Assembly (NCBI GenBank): GCA_934432675.1
Contig: CAKRYT010000005.1
Coordinates: 1 to 64,000, forward strand
Length of the DNA: 64,000 nucleotides
Reading direction: 5' to 3'
Source: an uncultured Eubacteriales bacterium
GTDB taxonomy: Bacteria > Bacillota > Clostridia > Oscillospirales > CAG-272
How positions within the stretch are numbered: position 1 is the stretch's first letter; each line of letters begins with the position of its first letter. The notes under the pieces were generated by a model, which was not told the origin of the DNA, did not search any database, and saw nothing but the letters and a program-made list of their open reading frames with translations. Shown piece by piece: positions 1 to 7,195 of this stretch. The translations under genes and the position numbers were made by a program.

Positions 1-100
1 CGAGATTCCTCACACTGCATCTTGTTCTACCAAGTTCAGTGATACGAATTTCTGTTGTTCAATTTTCAATGACCAAGGTGCGACTGCTCCTCGGCAGTTG
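1..100 (-). other. Untranslated leader, probably of an rRNA operon
   Basis: Read on the minus strand, this leader carries CATTGAAAATTGAACAAC (54-71). Short motifs of this type occur in Firmicutes rRNA leaders and the 16S-23S spacer. No open frame with a ribosome binding site is seen. The rRNA itself is not in the window, so the assignment is an inference from the motif and the promoter strength. Confidence 0.4.
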
Positions 101-107
101 CTTGATT

Positions 108-136
108 ATTATAAAGCACCGGTGCGCCGTTGTCAA
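108..136 (-). promoter_or_regulatory. Strong sigma-A promoter reading out of the left edge
   Basis: On the minus strand TTGACA (131-136) and TATAAT (108-113) are separated by exactly 17 bp, a full consensus match. Transcription would start near position 101 and run leftward. No protein start follows within the window, and the leader resembles a stable-RNA leader, so an rRNA operon just outside the window is the likeliest target (inference). Confidence 0.75.
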
Positions 137-245
137 TACTTTTTTTAAAGTTTTTTGAACTTTTTTCCGGGCTCTTTCTCCGCTTTCTCTGTAATTTTCC
201 CGTTTCGTGGGCAAACTATGCAAAACCGCAAAAAAAGGAGTTAAA

Positions 246-914
246 ATGATTTCGCTTTTGTTCAGAACTTTGCTCATTGATCTGTTCCTGACCATGATCC
301 TGCGCCTTATGGGCAAACGCCAGGTCGGTGAAATGGAGATTTCCGAACTCGTCACCACTCTCCTGCTCTCGGAAATCGCCGCCCTGCCGATGGAGGACAC
401 GGACATCCCCGTACTCCACGCCCTCGTGCCCATCCTCGCCATCGTGGCACTGGAAATCATCATCACCTATCTGAAAACCAAATGGAATCCTCTCAAAAAG
501 ATCTTTGAAAGCCAACCTGTTTTTCTGATCCGTCGCGGCGTCCTCAACCAAAAGGAACTGGAACGGAACCGCATTTCCGTGAACGAGTTTCTCGGCGAAC
601 TCCGCATGCAGGGGGTATCCGTACTGACGGATGCTTATTACGCCATACTGGAACAGGACGGCAAACTGTCCGTCGTCAAACGTGCAAAGCCGAACGAAAC
701 GGAAAAAGGGCTGTCTCATCCCCTCATCTCCGACGGGCAGATCAATCGCAAGGCCCTGGCAGATCTCCATATGACAGAGGAAAATCTGCTCGCCATCTGC
801 CGCGAGGAGGGCGCACGCCCGGAAGACATTTTCCTGCTCCTGCAAGATGATGCCGGCGGCGTCATCTGCATACGAAAAGAGAACAAAAACAGCCCCAGCG
901 AAACCAATCAATAA
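246..914 (+). CDS. DUF421 / YetF-family membrane protein
   Basis: A 222-residue protein with hydrophobic segments in the first 80 residues followed by a soluble domain, the layout of the YetF/YdfS family. The family marks LMGKRQVGEME near the N-terminus and an RRGVLNQKELERNRIS stretch after the membrane region are present. Members of this family sit in the membrane of spore formers, some in spores; no reaction is known. The start at 246 is chosen because AAAAAAGGAG lies just upstream; an earlier in-frame ATG at 207 lacks such a site. The DUF4363 gene follows after 15 bp, so the two form an operon, a pairing common in Clostridia. Confidence 0.85.
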   Translation: MISLLFRTLLIDLFLTMILRLMGKRQVGEMEISELVTTLLLSEIAALPMEDTDIPVLHALVPILAIVALEIIITYLKTKWNPLKKIFESQPVFLIRRGVLNQKELERNRISVNEFLGELRMQGVSVLTDAYYAILEQDGKLSVVKRAKPNETEKGLSHPLISDGQINRKALADLHMTEENLLAICREEGARPEDIFLLLQDDAGGVICIRKENKNSPSETNQ

Positions 915-929
915 TAAGGATAAAAACGC

Positions 930-1313
930 ATGAAAACTTTTATCGTCGCCGTACTCATTTTTGCCGTTTTACTGTTCGGGGTATTCTGGAACATGCATTA
1001 CCTCACGAAAACGCTGGACGGCATTCACACCTCCCTCACCGCCATCCCGGAGCCCGCCAAAGAGGCAGAGGACCTCACGGTGCAGCTCGACGCGCTCCGC
1101 GGGGTCGAGAGCGAATGGCATCGTGCAAGCACCGGCATCAGCATGTCCGTCAATCACGCCGACCTCATGGAGGCAGAGGTGCACCTTGCCGCTGCAATCG
1201 CCGCGGCGGAGGCAGACAACCGCGACAATTACCTCGTGGCACTCGGCGAACTCCGCTATTCCGTTTCACACCTGCGGGAAATGTCCCGCCTGACCATGAA
1301 AAACCTCATATAA
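930..1313 (+). CDS. DUF4363 family protein
   Basis: A 127-residue protein with one N-terminal membrane anchor (about residues 3-20) and an alanine- and glutamate-rich helical exterior domain. Size, topology and position behind a DUF421 gene match the DUF4363 family, whose function is unknown. AATAAGGA lies upstream of the ATG. It ends the operon: a strong terminator follows within 10 bp. Role is inferred only by association with the YetF-family partner. Confidence 0.75.
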   Translation: MKTFIVAVLIFAVLLFGVFWNMHYLTKTLDGIHTSLTAIPEPAKEAEDLTVQLDALRGVESEWHRASTGISMSVNHADLMEAEVHLAAAIAAAEADNRDNYLVALGELRYSVSHLREMSRLTMKNLI

Positions 1314-1322
1314 TTAAAAATA

Positions 1323-1350
1323 CCGCCGCGGGATCTTCCGCGGCGGCTTT
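1323..1350 (+). terminator. Rho-independent terminator of the DUF421-DUF4363 operon
   Basis: A perfect 9-bp stem, CCGCCGCGG (1323-1331) with CCGCGGCGG (1338-1346), a 6-nt loop and a short T tract. The minus-strand gene at 1361 ends right beside it, so it may also limit convergent read-through. Confidence 0.8.
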
Positions 1351-1360
1351 TGGGGTATTT

Positions 1361-4300
1361 CTACTTATTCGGATTCAACCGCAAAACGAAGAAACCGAAT
1401 ATGACGCAAGGCAACCCCGCGACCAACTGCGTCACGAAGGAAAGCCACGGCACCGTTCCGTTCATAAAGCACAGGAGCAACGGTACGTAGACCGCGGCGA
1501 GCGATGCCATGACCATCATCACGGCAATGACGATCGCCTGATACTTGGCATAAGCACCGAAGAAGAACGGCATACGCCGCAGGGTTTTCCGCGGGCCGTA
1601 TGTGATCAGCGTCGCCTCACGGGGCCCGTCATCTTCGGTGAGCAGTGCCTCGCGGGTCTTTTTCACAATTCGTACGTCGTACTCGGAGACATACGAGATG
1701 CGGTCGAGGAACGCCCGATTCAGGAGCGGATCCGCCGTCAGGATCGCCGACGTAACGCCGTGCTTTGCATAATACTCCACATTGGATTCAAATGCGTCGC
1801 TCATGCGGTAATTCAGATGGAATTTTGCGGACAGGGTACCCATATACGCGAGGTACAGGACGCACGCTCTGCCCTGCTCCGCACGTTCATCCTCCACGTC
1901 GCGGAACACACTGACCCCGCGCGCCTCCAAAAAGGCTTTGGTACCGATGAGGACGTCGTCGTGGTTGACGCGGGCATCGATCCCGTTCTCAAAGAGCGCA
2001 CGAATGTCAACATTATCCGAAATATTGATGTCGGAGGTGGAAACGCGGAACACACCGTTCAAAGGTCCTCCGACCGCATCGAATACACTTGCCGTCAGGT
2101 ACAGTGCCTTATCCAAGCGAAAATCGCCGCACAGTTTGATACCGTTCAGCTGGACGGACCCTGCCGGGAACGCCTCGGTATCCTCAAACGTCATCACGCC
2201 GGTGTGGGCATAATCGTACACCGTCATTTCGTCGGCGATACCGACCCGTTCTTCCGACACGCGGAAAGTCAGCATAGCAAAAAGATAGCGATGCGCGCCG
2301 AACAAGGTCAGCGGCATCACGCCGGTCAGCGTCAGCGTAAATGCCCACACGATTTCCGCAGCGGTGCCGTGCGTCACCAGCGACAGGATCAGGGAAAGCA
2401 GTGCCGCACCGCCGGAGATGACAAACGTGATCCAACAGGCACGGCGGCACTCCACCCGTCTCCGCGATGCCGAAACAAACCGCTCGATACCGGAGGCAGA
2501 GGCGGTCTCAAACAGGTGGGGGTTCTTCGCGTCACGGAATTCGTCGCCGAGCAACGGATGCGTACGCACATCGGAAAACACCGCACAGAAATGATGTCCC
2601 TTCGCTGCATAACTGTCAAACGCACGCGACAGAGCCCTCAGGCGGAACGAATCCCCCATAAGGGAAGCAAACATCATCATGACGGCAGGCAAGGAACAGA
2701 AATAGGTACCCGTGAGATCCACCGCCGTGAGAACAATCCCGGCAATGAGCGATACAAACATACCGCACGCAAGCAGCGTCTCTGGAATTATGCGGCGGGA
2801 CCGCAGAGCGGAGCACCCGCGCACCAGTTGCGGGGCACCGAACAGAGCCGCCAGGAGCAGAATCTGCAAATCAATCAGATGCAGTGCCCCGGGGACACGC
2901 GTGAGAAGCAGACTTGAAAGCAAAGCACGGGGGAACGGAGGGATCAACTCCACCGCAACGGACAGGAGCAAGAGAACACCCACGGCAATGACGCGTATGC
3001 GGTTAATCAACCGCTTATGGCGCAACTCCTGCCGCCAAAGTGCATCTTGCTTTTCCTTTGCCCCTTCCGGCAAAAGGTCCTGAGATGCGGTCAATATCTT
3101 ATCAACGACGACGTTTTCCCGCGTCCTCGTCTCAAACGTGCAATCGGCGATCGTTGGCCGGGTGCGCCCGACGAAGAGGCCCCCTTCCCGCGCGGGCTCT
3201 TCCCTCGCGTCCCCGGACGCGAGATCCTCCGTCGGAGACGGTGTCTCGACGAGTTCGGGCGTCTCTTCCGGTACCGTGCGGGGGAGCGGCGGCAGGGTGT
3301 CCCAAATGGAGAGGGGCTCCGACGCGTCAGGTACGGTGGCATCGGACGCGGACGCATCGGTATCGGTATCACCACTGTCTCCGGTATCGGTAATGCGATC
3401 GGGAATCGGCATGCCGGGTGCCACAGCGACGGGCGGCATCATCACGTCCGCGGTACCGTCGTCGGTATCTGCAAAAGAACGTATATCCGCCGGACGCATT
3501 GCCTCATCTTCCAGGGGTGGCGTGCGGTCTGCAACCCCGGCGACGGGCGGAACGGTCGTAGATGCATCCTCGGCGGCAGACGGAGCAGCCAATGGCACTA
3601 TCTCCCCTGCCCCCGTCGCACGGGGGAACAACGGCTCGTCAAGGATACTGTCCAGGGGAGAAACGGATGCCTCCGGCGCGGGCACCGCCCGTGTGGGTGC
3701 CTCCTCCGTGTCTTCCACGCGGAAATCGAGGAATCTGCCGGTCGTGTTACGCCCGGAGAAACGCGGATCACCCGGCTGCACGGTGCGGGCATATGCGCCT
3801 GCGGCTCCGTTGTCGCCCGTGACCGTTTCGGTCACCTTCGGCGTTGTGCTCCCCGTCCCTGTCGCATCGGACGTATCCGGCGACGCTTGCGCGGCAGGTG
3901 TCATTGACGCCGCGGGCGAACCCGGTCGGGCTTCGGGGGCGGTCGTTTTCTCCTCTTCCACCGCTTTCACCGTCTCAGGTGCCGTTTCCGCCTCTTCCGT
4001 TTCCACGGTCACCGCCACCGTCGGGGCGGCAGTCGCCGCAGGCGTCTCCGTCCGGGGCGCGGTGTCCCCGGGAGCAGAAGGCTCTGCCATATCCGGGTGC
4101 ACCGGGTCCTGCGCGGAATCCTCTGCCGCGGGGGTAGGTACGGTATCCGTTGTATCCTCTGCCGCGGGGGTAGGTACGGTATCCGTTGTATCCTCTGCCA
4201 CAGGAGCAGGCATGATATCGACCGTATCCTCTGCCTTGGCGGGGGTTGCGGACGGGACCGCGGCAGGGATGCTCTCTTCATCCGGCACCGACTCCGTTTC

Positions 4301-4516
4301 TGTCTCCGGCACCGGCGACGTGCTTTCCTCATCGCGGGGCGCGGACGTCTCGGTCAATGCGGAGGCGGCAGGCTCATTCGTTTCGGGAGTGGGATCGACG
4401 ACGGGCGCAGACGCCCCGGGAGCCGCATCCGTCTGTCCGAGGCTCTCGCGCAATTTGGAGAGCAGAGTCGCAATATACGCATTATCCTGCTCGGAATTGA
4501 CATTCTTATCAGCCAT
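1361..4516 (-). CDS. Large membrane protein resembling an inactive P-type ATPase
   Basis: A 1051-residue protein in two halves. Residues 1 to about 450 are low complexity, rich in Ala, Pro, Thr, Glu and Asp, with a threefold 12-residue repeat near residue 100-130. From about residue 500 there are paired membrane helices, a cytoplasmic region, and two more helices at the C-terminus. That order matches the core of P-type ATPases. Where an ATPase would have FDKTGTLT, this protein has TFEDTEAFPAG (about residue 775), so the phosphorylated Asp aligns with Glu and Lys/Gly are lost. A later ILTADP (about 927) sits where MLTGD is expected, and I see no GDGxND. It is therefore probably a transport-dead relative with a structural or sensing role. 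A GGGAGGACCCT site precedes the ATG. It lies 26 bp behind rlmB. Confidence 0.6.
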   Translation of the reverse strand: MADKNVNSEQDNAYIATLLSKLRESLGQTDAAPGASAPVVDPTPETNEPAASALTETSAPRDEESTSPVPETETESVPDEESIPAAVPSATPAKAEDTVDIMPAPVAEDTTDTVPTPAAEDTTDTVPTPAAEDSAQDPVHPDMAEPSAPGDTAPRTETPAATAAPTVAVTVETEEAETAPETVKAVEEEKTTAPEARPGSPAASMTPAAQASPDTSDATGTGSTTPKVTETVTGDNGAAGAYARTVQPGDPRFSGRNTTGRFLDFRVEDTEEAPTRAVPAPEASVSPLDSILDEPLFPRATGAGEIVPLAAPSAAEDASTTVPPVAGVADRTPPLEDEAMRPADIRSFADTDDGTADVMMPPVAVAPGMPIPDRITDTGDSGDTDTDASASDATVPDASEPLSIWDTLPPLPRTVPEETPELVETPSPTEDLASGDAREEPAREGGLFVGRTRPTIADCTFETRTRENVVVDKILTASQDLLPEGAKEKQDALWRQELRHKRLINRIRVIAVGVLLLLSVAVELIPPFPRALLSSLLLTRVPGALHLIDLQILLLAALFGAPQLVRGCSALRSRRIIPETLLACGMFVSLIAGIVLTAVDLTGTYFCSLPAVMMMFASLMGDSFRLRALSRAFDSYAAKGHHFCAVFSDVRTHPLLGDEFRDAKNPHLFETASASGIERFVSASRRRVECRRACWITFVISGGAALLSLILSLVTHGTAAEIVWAFTLTLTGVMPLTLFGAHRYLFAMLTFRVSEERVGIADEMTVYDYAHTGVMTFEDTEAFPAGSVQLNGIKLCGDFRLDKALYLTASVFDAVGGPLNGVFRVSTSDINISDNVDIRALFENGIDARVNHDDVLIGTKAFLEARGVSVFRDVEDERAEQGRACVLYLAYMGTLSAKFHLNYRMSDAFESNVEYYAKHGVTSAILTADPLLNRAFLDRISYVSEYDVRIVKKTREALLTEDDGPREATLITYGPRKTLRRMPFFFGAYAKYQAIVIAVMMVMASLAAVYVPLLLCFMNGTVPWLSFVTQLVAGLPCVIFGFFVLRLNPNK
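4120..4227 (-). repeat. Three tandem 36-nt units coding a 12-residue repeat
   Basis: Copies at 4120-4155 and 4156-4191 are identical; 4192-4227 is diverged. They encode Ala-Glu-Asp-Thr-Thr-Asp-Thr-Val-Pro-type units in the disordered half of the large membrane protein. Identity of two neighbouring copies suggests recent slippage or unequal exchange. Confidence 0.85.
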
Positions 4517-4542
4517 AGGGTCCTCCCTTCATAGAATCGGCA

Positions 4543-5337
4543 TCAGCGGCGGTGCCTCTGTCTCGCGATCTCACACGCGAGGATCGCCGCCGCGTTCGAC
4601 ACATTGAGCGAATTGACGCAGCCGTACTGCGGTATGGACAAAACGAAATCGCATTTTTCGCGGACGAGGCGGGAGATGCCGTTTCCCTCATTCCCCACCA
4701 CGAGGGCAACCGCCCCCGTCAGATCCGCCGTGTCGTACGGTGACCCGTCCATATCGGCGGCGTAGATCCAAAGCCCCGCCTCTTTCAACTGTTCCATCGC
4801 GGCGACCAGATTAGTGACGCGCGCAACGGGCAGATGCTCGATGGCACCCGCGCTCGCCTTCGCTACCACCGGCGTAAGCCCCACCGAACGGCGTTTCGGA
4901 ATAATGATGCCGTGTGCCCCCATGCACTCGGCGGAACGGATGATAGCACCCAGGTTATGCGGGTCTTCCACCCCGTCACAAATGAGCAGGAACGGGGGCT
5001 CGCCGCGTTCTTCGGCGATTGCAAGCAAATCCTCCACCGTGGCGTACGCACGCTCGGCGACCATGGCGGCGATCCCCTGGTGACGGGCACCCCCGGTCAT
5101 CGAATCCAGCCGTGCGCGATCCACCGTGATGACCGGTATTTTGCGCGCGCGGACCTCTTCCAACAGTGACCCGATGGAACCCGTGTGCTCCCCGCGCTCT
5201 ACAAAAACCTTGTCAATCGTCTTGCCGTCGGCAAGCAGTTCCCGCATCTCGTTCCTGCCGCAGACAAGATTCTCCGGTATCGGAGACGCCGTTTCTTCCG
5301 TTTTTCCCGCAGGGCGGCGAGGCTGAAAATCCTTCAT
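4543..5337 (-). CDS. rlmB: 23S rRNA (guanosine-2'-O-)-methyltransferase, RlmB/TrmH (SpoU) family
   Basis: Transfers a methyl group from SAM to a ribose in 23S rRNA; knotted SPOUT fold. The N-terminal substrate-binding domain starts with VCGRNEMRELL. The catalytic domain shows the three SpoU motifs: DGVEDPHNLGAIIRSAE, then LVVGNEGNGISRLVREKCD, then SIPQYGCVNSLNVSNAAAI with the conserved Asn. The 264-residue length is normal for RlmB. The start at 5337 is used because GAGAGGAAAC precedes it; a longer frame runs to 5415 but its extra 26 residues are not family-like. Whether it is RlmB or a close SpoU paralogue cannot be settled here. Confidence 0.9.
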   Translation of the reverse strand: MKDFQPRRPAGKTEETASPIPENLVCGRNEMRELLADGKTIDKVFVERGEHTGSIGSLLEEVRARKIPVITVDRARLDSMTGGARHQGIAAMVAERAYATVEDLLAIAEERGEPPFLLICDGVEDPHNLGAIIRSAECMGAHGIIIPKRRSVGLTPVVAKASAGAIEHLPVARVTNLVAAMEQLKEAGLWIYAADMDGSPYDTADLTGAVALVVGNEGNGISRLVREKCDFVLSIPQYGCVNSLNVSNAAAILACEIARQRHRR

Positions 5338-5461
5338 GGTACCGTTTCCTCTCAAAAGGTAAGCGTGCCCGCAGGGAGCGGCAGATGCACTCCCGCCCCC
5401 ATCGGCACATAACATTTCATACTATTGTATCATAGAATACGGCAAAAGTACAGAAAAAAAT

Positions 5462-5490
5462 AAAAAGGGCGAGTAAAACTCGCCCTTTTT
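5462..5490 (-). terminator. Bidirectional terminator after the zinc-ribbon gene
   Basis: A 13-bp inverted repeat (5462-5474 with 5478-5490), GC-rich in its core GGGCGAGT/ACTCGCCC and ending in A5 and T5 runs, so it can act on either strand. It separates the zinc-ribbon gene from rlmB. Confidence 0.85.
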
Positions 5491-5500
5491 ATGCGCCAAG

Positions 5501-5776
5501 TCAGTTACCGCGGCGTGCTGCAAAGCACTCGCTGCAATAGACTGCCTTCCCGGCGGTAGGATTGAAGGGAACCTTGCAAGCCTTTCCGCAGTCAGCGCAG
5601 ACAGCGTCGAACATCTCACGGGGTGCCTTGCCTGCATTCTTGCGGGCATCACGGCAGGCCTTGCATCTCTGGGGCTCGTTTGCAAAGCCCTTCTCTGCAT
5701 AGAACTCCTGCTCGCCTGCGGTGAACACAAAGTCGTTACCGCACTCCTTGCACTTGAGAATCTTGTCCTCGTACAT
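5501..5776 (-). CDS. Small zinc-ribbon protein (CxxC-x17-CxxC type)
   Basis: A 91-residue protein with four CxxC pairs: Cys9/12, 38/41, 60/63 and 81/84. The last two pairs are spaced CxxC-x17-CxxC, the hallmark of a widespread small zinc-ribbon family of unknown function. Two zinc sites are expected. There is no membrane segment or enzyme motif, so an RNA- or protein-binding role is the most that can be suggested. GTGAGGACTAGCGA precedes the ATG. It is flanked upstream by a probable promoter overlapping a tRNA-like sequence and downstream by a strong terminator, so it is a single-gene unit. Confidence 0.8.
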   Translation of the reverse strand: MYEDKILKCKECGNDFVFTAGEQEFYAEKGFANEPQRCKACRDARKNAGKAPREMFDAVCADCGKACKVPFNPTAGKAVYCSECFAARRGN

Positions 5777-5796
5777 TCGCTAGTCCTCACTTAGGT

Positions 5797-5826
5797 ATAA
5801 TAATTTTGCCCCCAGACGGATTTCAA
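5797..5826 (-). promoter_or_regulatory. Probable promoter of the zinc-ribbon gene
   Basis: On the minus strand TTGAAA (5821-5826) and TATTAT (5797-5802) are 18 bp apart. The -35 element falls inside the tRNA-like sequence, at its putative T loop. Confidence 0.45.
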
Positions 5827-5878
5827 CCGACGCCTTTGATTTTTGAAATGCAACGCTCTCCCTTAAGCTACACGGGCA
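5807..5878 (-). pseudogene. tRNA-like sequence, probably a tRNA relic
   Basis: Read on the minus strand this 72-nt stretch begins TGCCC and ends GGGCA (5-bp closing pairs), has a very tRNA-like D arm (GTAGCTTAAGGGAGAGCG) and a T-arm-like GGTTGAAATCC. The anticodon stem does not pair properly, the lower acceptor pairs fail, and no CCA follows. It lies between the sigma factor and zinc-ribbon genes. A decayed tRNA is the simplest reading; chance resemblance or a structured leader is possible. Confidence 0.35.
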
Positions 5879-5892
5879 TATAAACAATGGGT

Positions 5893-6477
5893 TTACAGTG
5901 CCTTGCGCAATTTGGCAAGACACCTCGCAAGCGCGTTTGACACCGATTTCTCCTCCCGGTGCAAATGCCCTGCGATCTCTCCGACGGAGTATCCCTCCGC
6001 CCACAAGTGGAATACCGAAAGCTCGTAGGAAGAAAGCACCCCGCGCACTTTTCGGTAAAGAAGATTCAGTGATTCAGTCTCTGTCAGTCGGTCTCCCGGC
6101 AACTCCTGAACGGTGCCCGGGAACATTTCTTCCACCTTTCCACTACGATACAACTCGTCAAGTGACATCGCGACAGCGGGGCGTCGAGGACGAATATACT
6201 TGGAAATCAAGTGGTTACGTATGCAGATCTTCGCATACAATCCGAATGTCAAGTGATCCTGCTTTGTGTCGAACGACAATGCGGCACGATAAAATGCATA
6301 GCACGCCTCGGCACGAATCTCAAATTCGTCTGCCGACACGGAGGCACGAACGGACGCCACGGAGGCGGCAATCAAAGGCTCATACGACGCGAGCAAACGC
6401 CCGAGCGCATCGGAATCACCGGTGCAAACCGCCGCAATATCTCTGAGGTCGCCGGATCCCTTCATCTCCATGCACAT
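5893..6477 (-). CDS. SigH-like sigma-70 family RNA polymerase sigma factor
   Basis: A 194-residue sigma factor with region 2 and region 4 only. Region 2 is in residues about 15-95, including the TFGLYAKICIRNHLISKY stretch that corresponds to the SigH core-binding and -10 recognition helices. Region 4 is near the C-terminus, with EGYSVGEIAGHLHREEKSV and NALARCLAKLRKAL close in pattern to SigH helix-turn-helix. SigH starts sporulation in Firmicutes, but short SigH-like paralogues are common, so the exact role is open. The start is uncertain among Met codons at 6477, 6471 and 6465 since none has a strong binding site; 6477 is the longest. A promoter lies just upstream. Confidence 0.75.
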   Translation of the reverse strand: MCMEMKGSGDLRDIAAVCTGDSDALGRLLASYEPLIAASVASVRASVSADEFEIRAEACYAFYRAALSFDTKQDHLTFGLYAKICIRNHLISKYIRPRRPAVAMSLDELYRSGKVEEMFPGTVQELPGDRLTETESLNLLYRKVRGVLSSYELSVFHLWAEGYSVGEIAGHLHREEKSVSNALARCLAKLRKAL

Positions 6478-6500
6478 TATCCCATTCCCACATTGTACTC

Positions 6501-6528
6501 ATTATAACATTTGATGAAAAAAAGTCAA
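6501..6528 (-). promoter_or_regulatory. Promoter of the sigma factor gene
   Basis: TTGACT (6523-6528) and TATAAT (6501-6506) on the minus strand with a 16-bp spacer; transcription would begin about 17 bp before the first Met codon. Confidence 0.65.
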
Positions 6529-6590
6529 TACAAAAAACAAACATTTTGTTAATTTTCTGTGAATAGCACCAAAAATGATCCGATCAGAAT

Positions 6591-7148
6591 TTACATATAG
6601 TAGTCGATATCACCCGTCAGAACGGCGAGAATGCCGCGCATGACGCGCTCCGCCGGTGTGTTCTCGCAGTGCTTTTTTATCTGCATCGCCTTTTCTTTGG
6701 TCGCGACATTCACGCCGACGTCCAGAAGAGCATCCTCTTTTGCACCGCGGCTGATCCTGAACGAGACGTGGTATCTGCCGTCTTCCGTCTCTTCGATCTT
6801 CGCGCGCAGGACCGTCCCCATCCGCGCAAACGCGAGGTGACGGGCGGCGGAAATCTCCGCGCGTTTGAGCAATTCCTTATCCAACGTGGGACGCAACTCG
6901 CGCGCCACCATGATACCGGTCTCGGAGATCATATAATACTCAACTCCGCCCACGACATCGCAGTAGATATGACCGAGATCTTTGAGTTCGGAAAAACACT
7001 CGGCGAAATCAAACCCCTCCACGCAACCGCAATCCATGACGGTATCCACGATGGCGTTATAGGTCATCGGATGCTGCATTTCATCCAACTGGCAAAGGAT
7101 AAAGACTTTCAGATCCGTCTTATCCCATATCATTTTCTTTTTCTTCAT
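6591..7148 (-). CDS. DUF4364 family protein
   Basis: A 185-residue soluble protein. The N-terminal part (LKVFILCQLDEM... with YNAIVDTVMD) looks like a winged helix, as in the DUF4364 family found across Clostridia, and the C-terminal half is a mixed domain containing DGRYHVSFRI. Function is unknown; a DNA-binding role is inferred from the fold only. The start at 7148 is preceded by CGAGGGGCT; an earlier in-frame start at 7199 would run through the upstream terminator hairpin and is rejected. There is no room for a separate promoter, so it probably depends on read-through from the peptide-binding gene. Confidence 0.75.
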   Translation of the reverse strand: MKKKKMIWDKTDLKVFILCQLDEMQHPMTYNAIVDTVMDCGCVEGFDFAECFSELKDLGHIYCDVVGGVEYYMISETGIMVARELRPTLDKELLKRAEISAARHLAFARMGTVLRAKIEETEDGRYHVSFRISRGAKEDALLDVGVNVATKEKAMQIKKHCENTPAERVMRGILAVLTGDIDYYM

Positions 7149-7153
7149 AGCCC

Positions 7154-7189
7154 CTCGAAAAAGCGAGGAGGAGGGCGACGCCCTCCTCC
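7154..7189 (-). terminator. Terminator after the peptide-binding lipoprotein gene
   Basis: A 10-bp stem, 7167-7176 with 7180-7189 (GGAGGAGGGC/GCCCTCCTCC), 3-nt loop, followed on the minus strand by CTCGC and a T5 run. The T tract is offset by a few bases, so partial read-through into the DUF4364 gene is plausible. Confidence 0.7.
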
Positions 7190-7195
7190 CAAAAT

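Noticed and set aside
1115..2917. A 600-codon open frame on the plus strand opposite the large membrane protein
   Set aside because: It is opposite a gene with a good ribosome site and membrane-protein composition, contains Arg/His-rich random-like sequence, and overlaps the DUF4363 gene. GC-rich DNA gives many such shadows, also opposite thrS, enolase, copA and the VWA genes.
5338..5415. N-terminal extension of rlmB by 26 residues
   Set aside because: The ATG at 5337 has a good ribosome site and the extra residues do not look like part of the methyltransferase.
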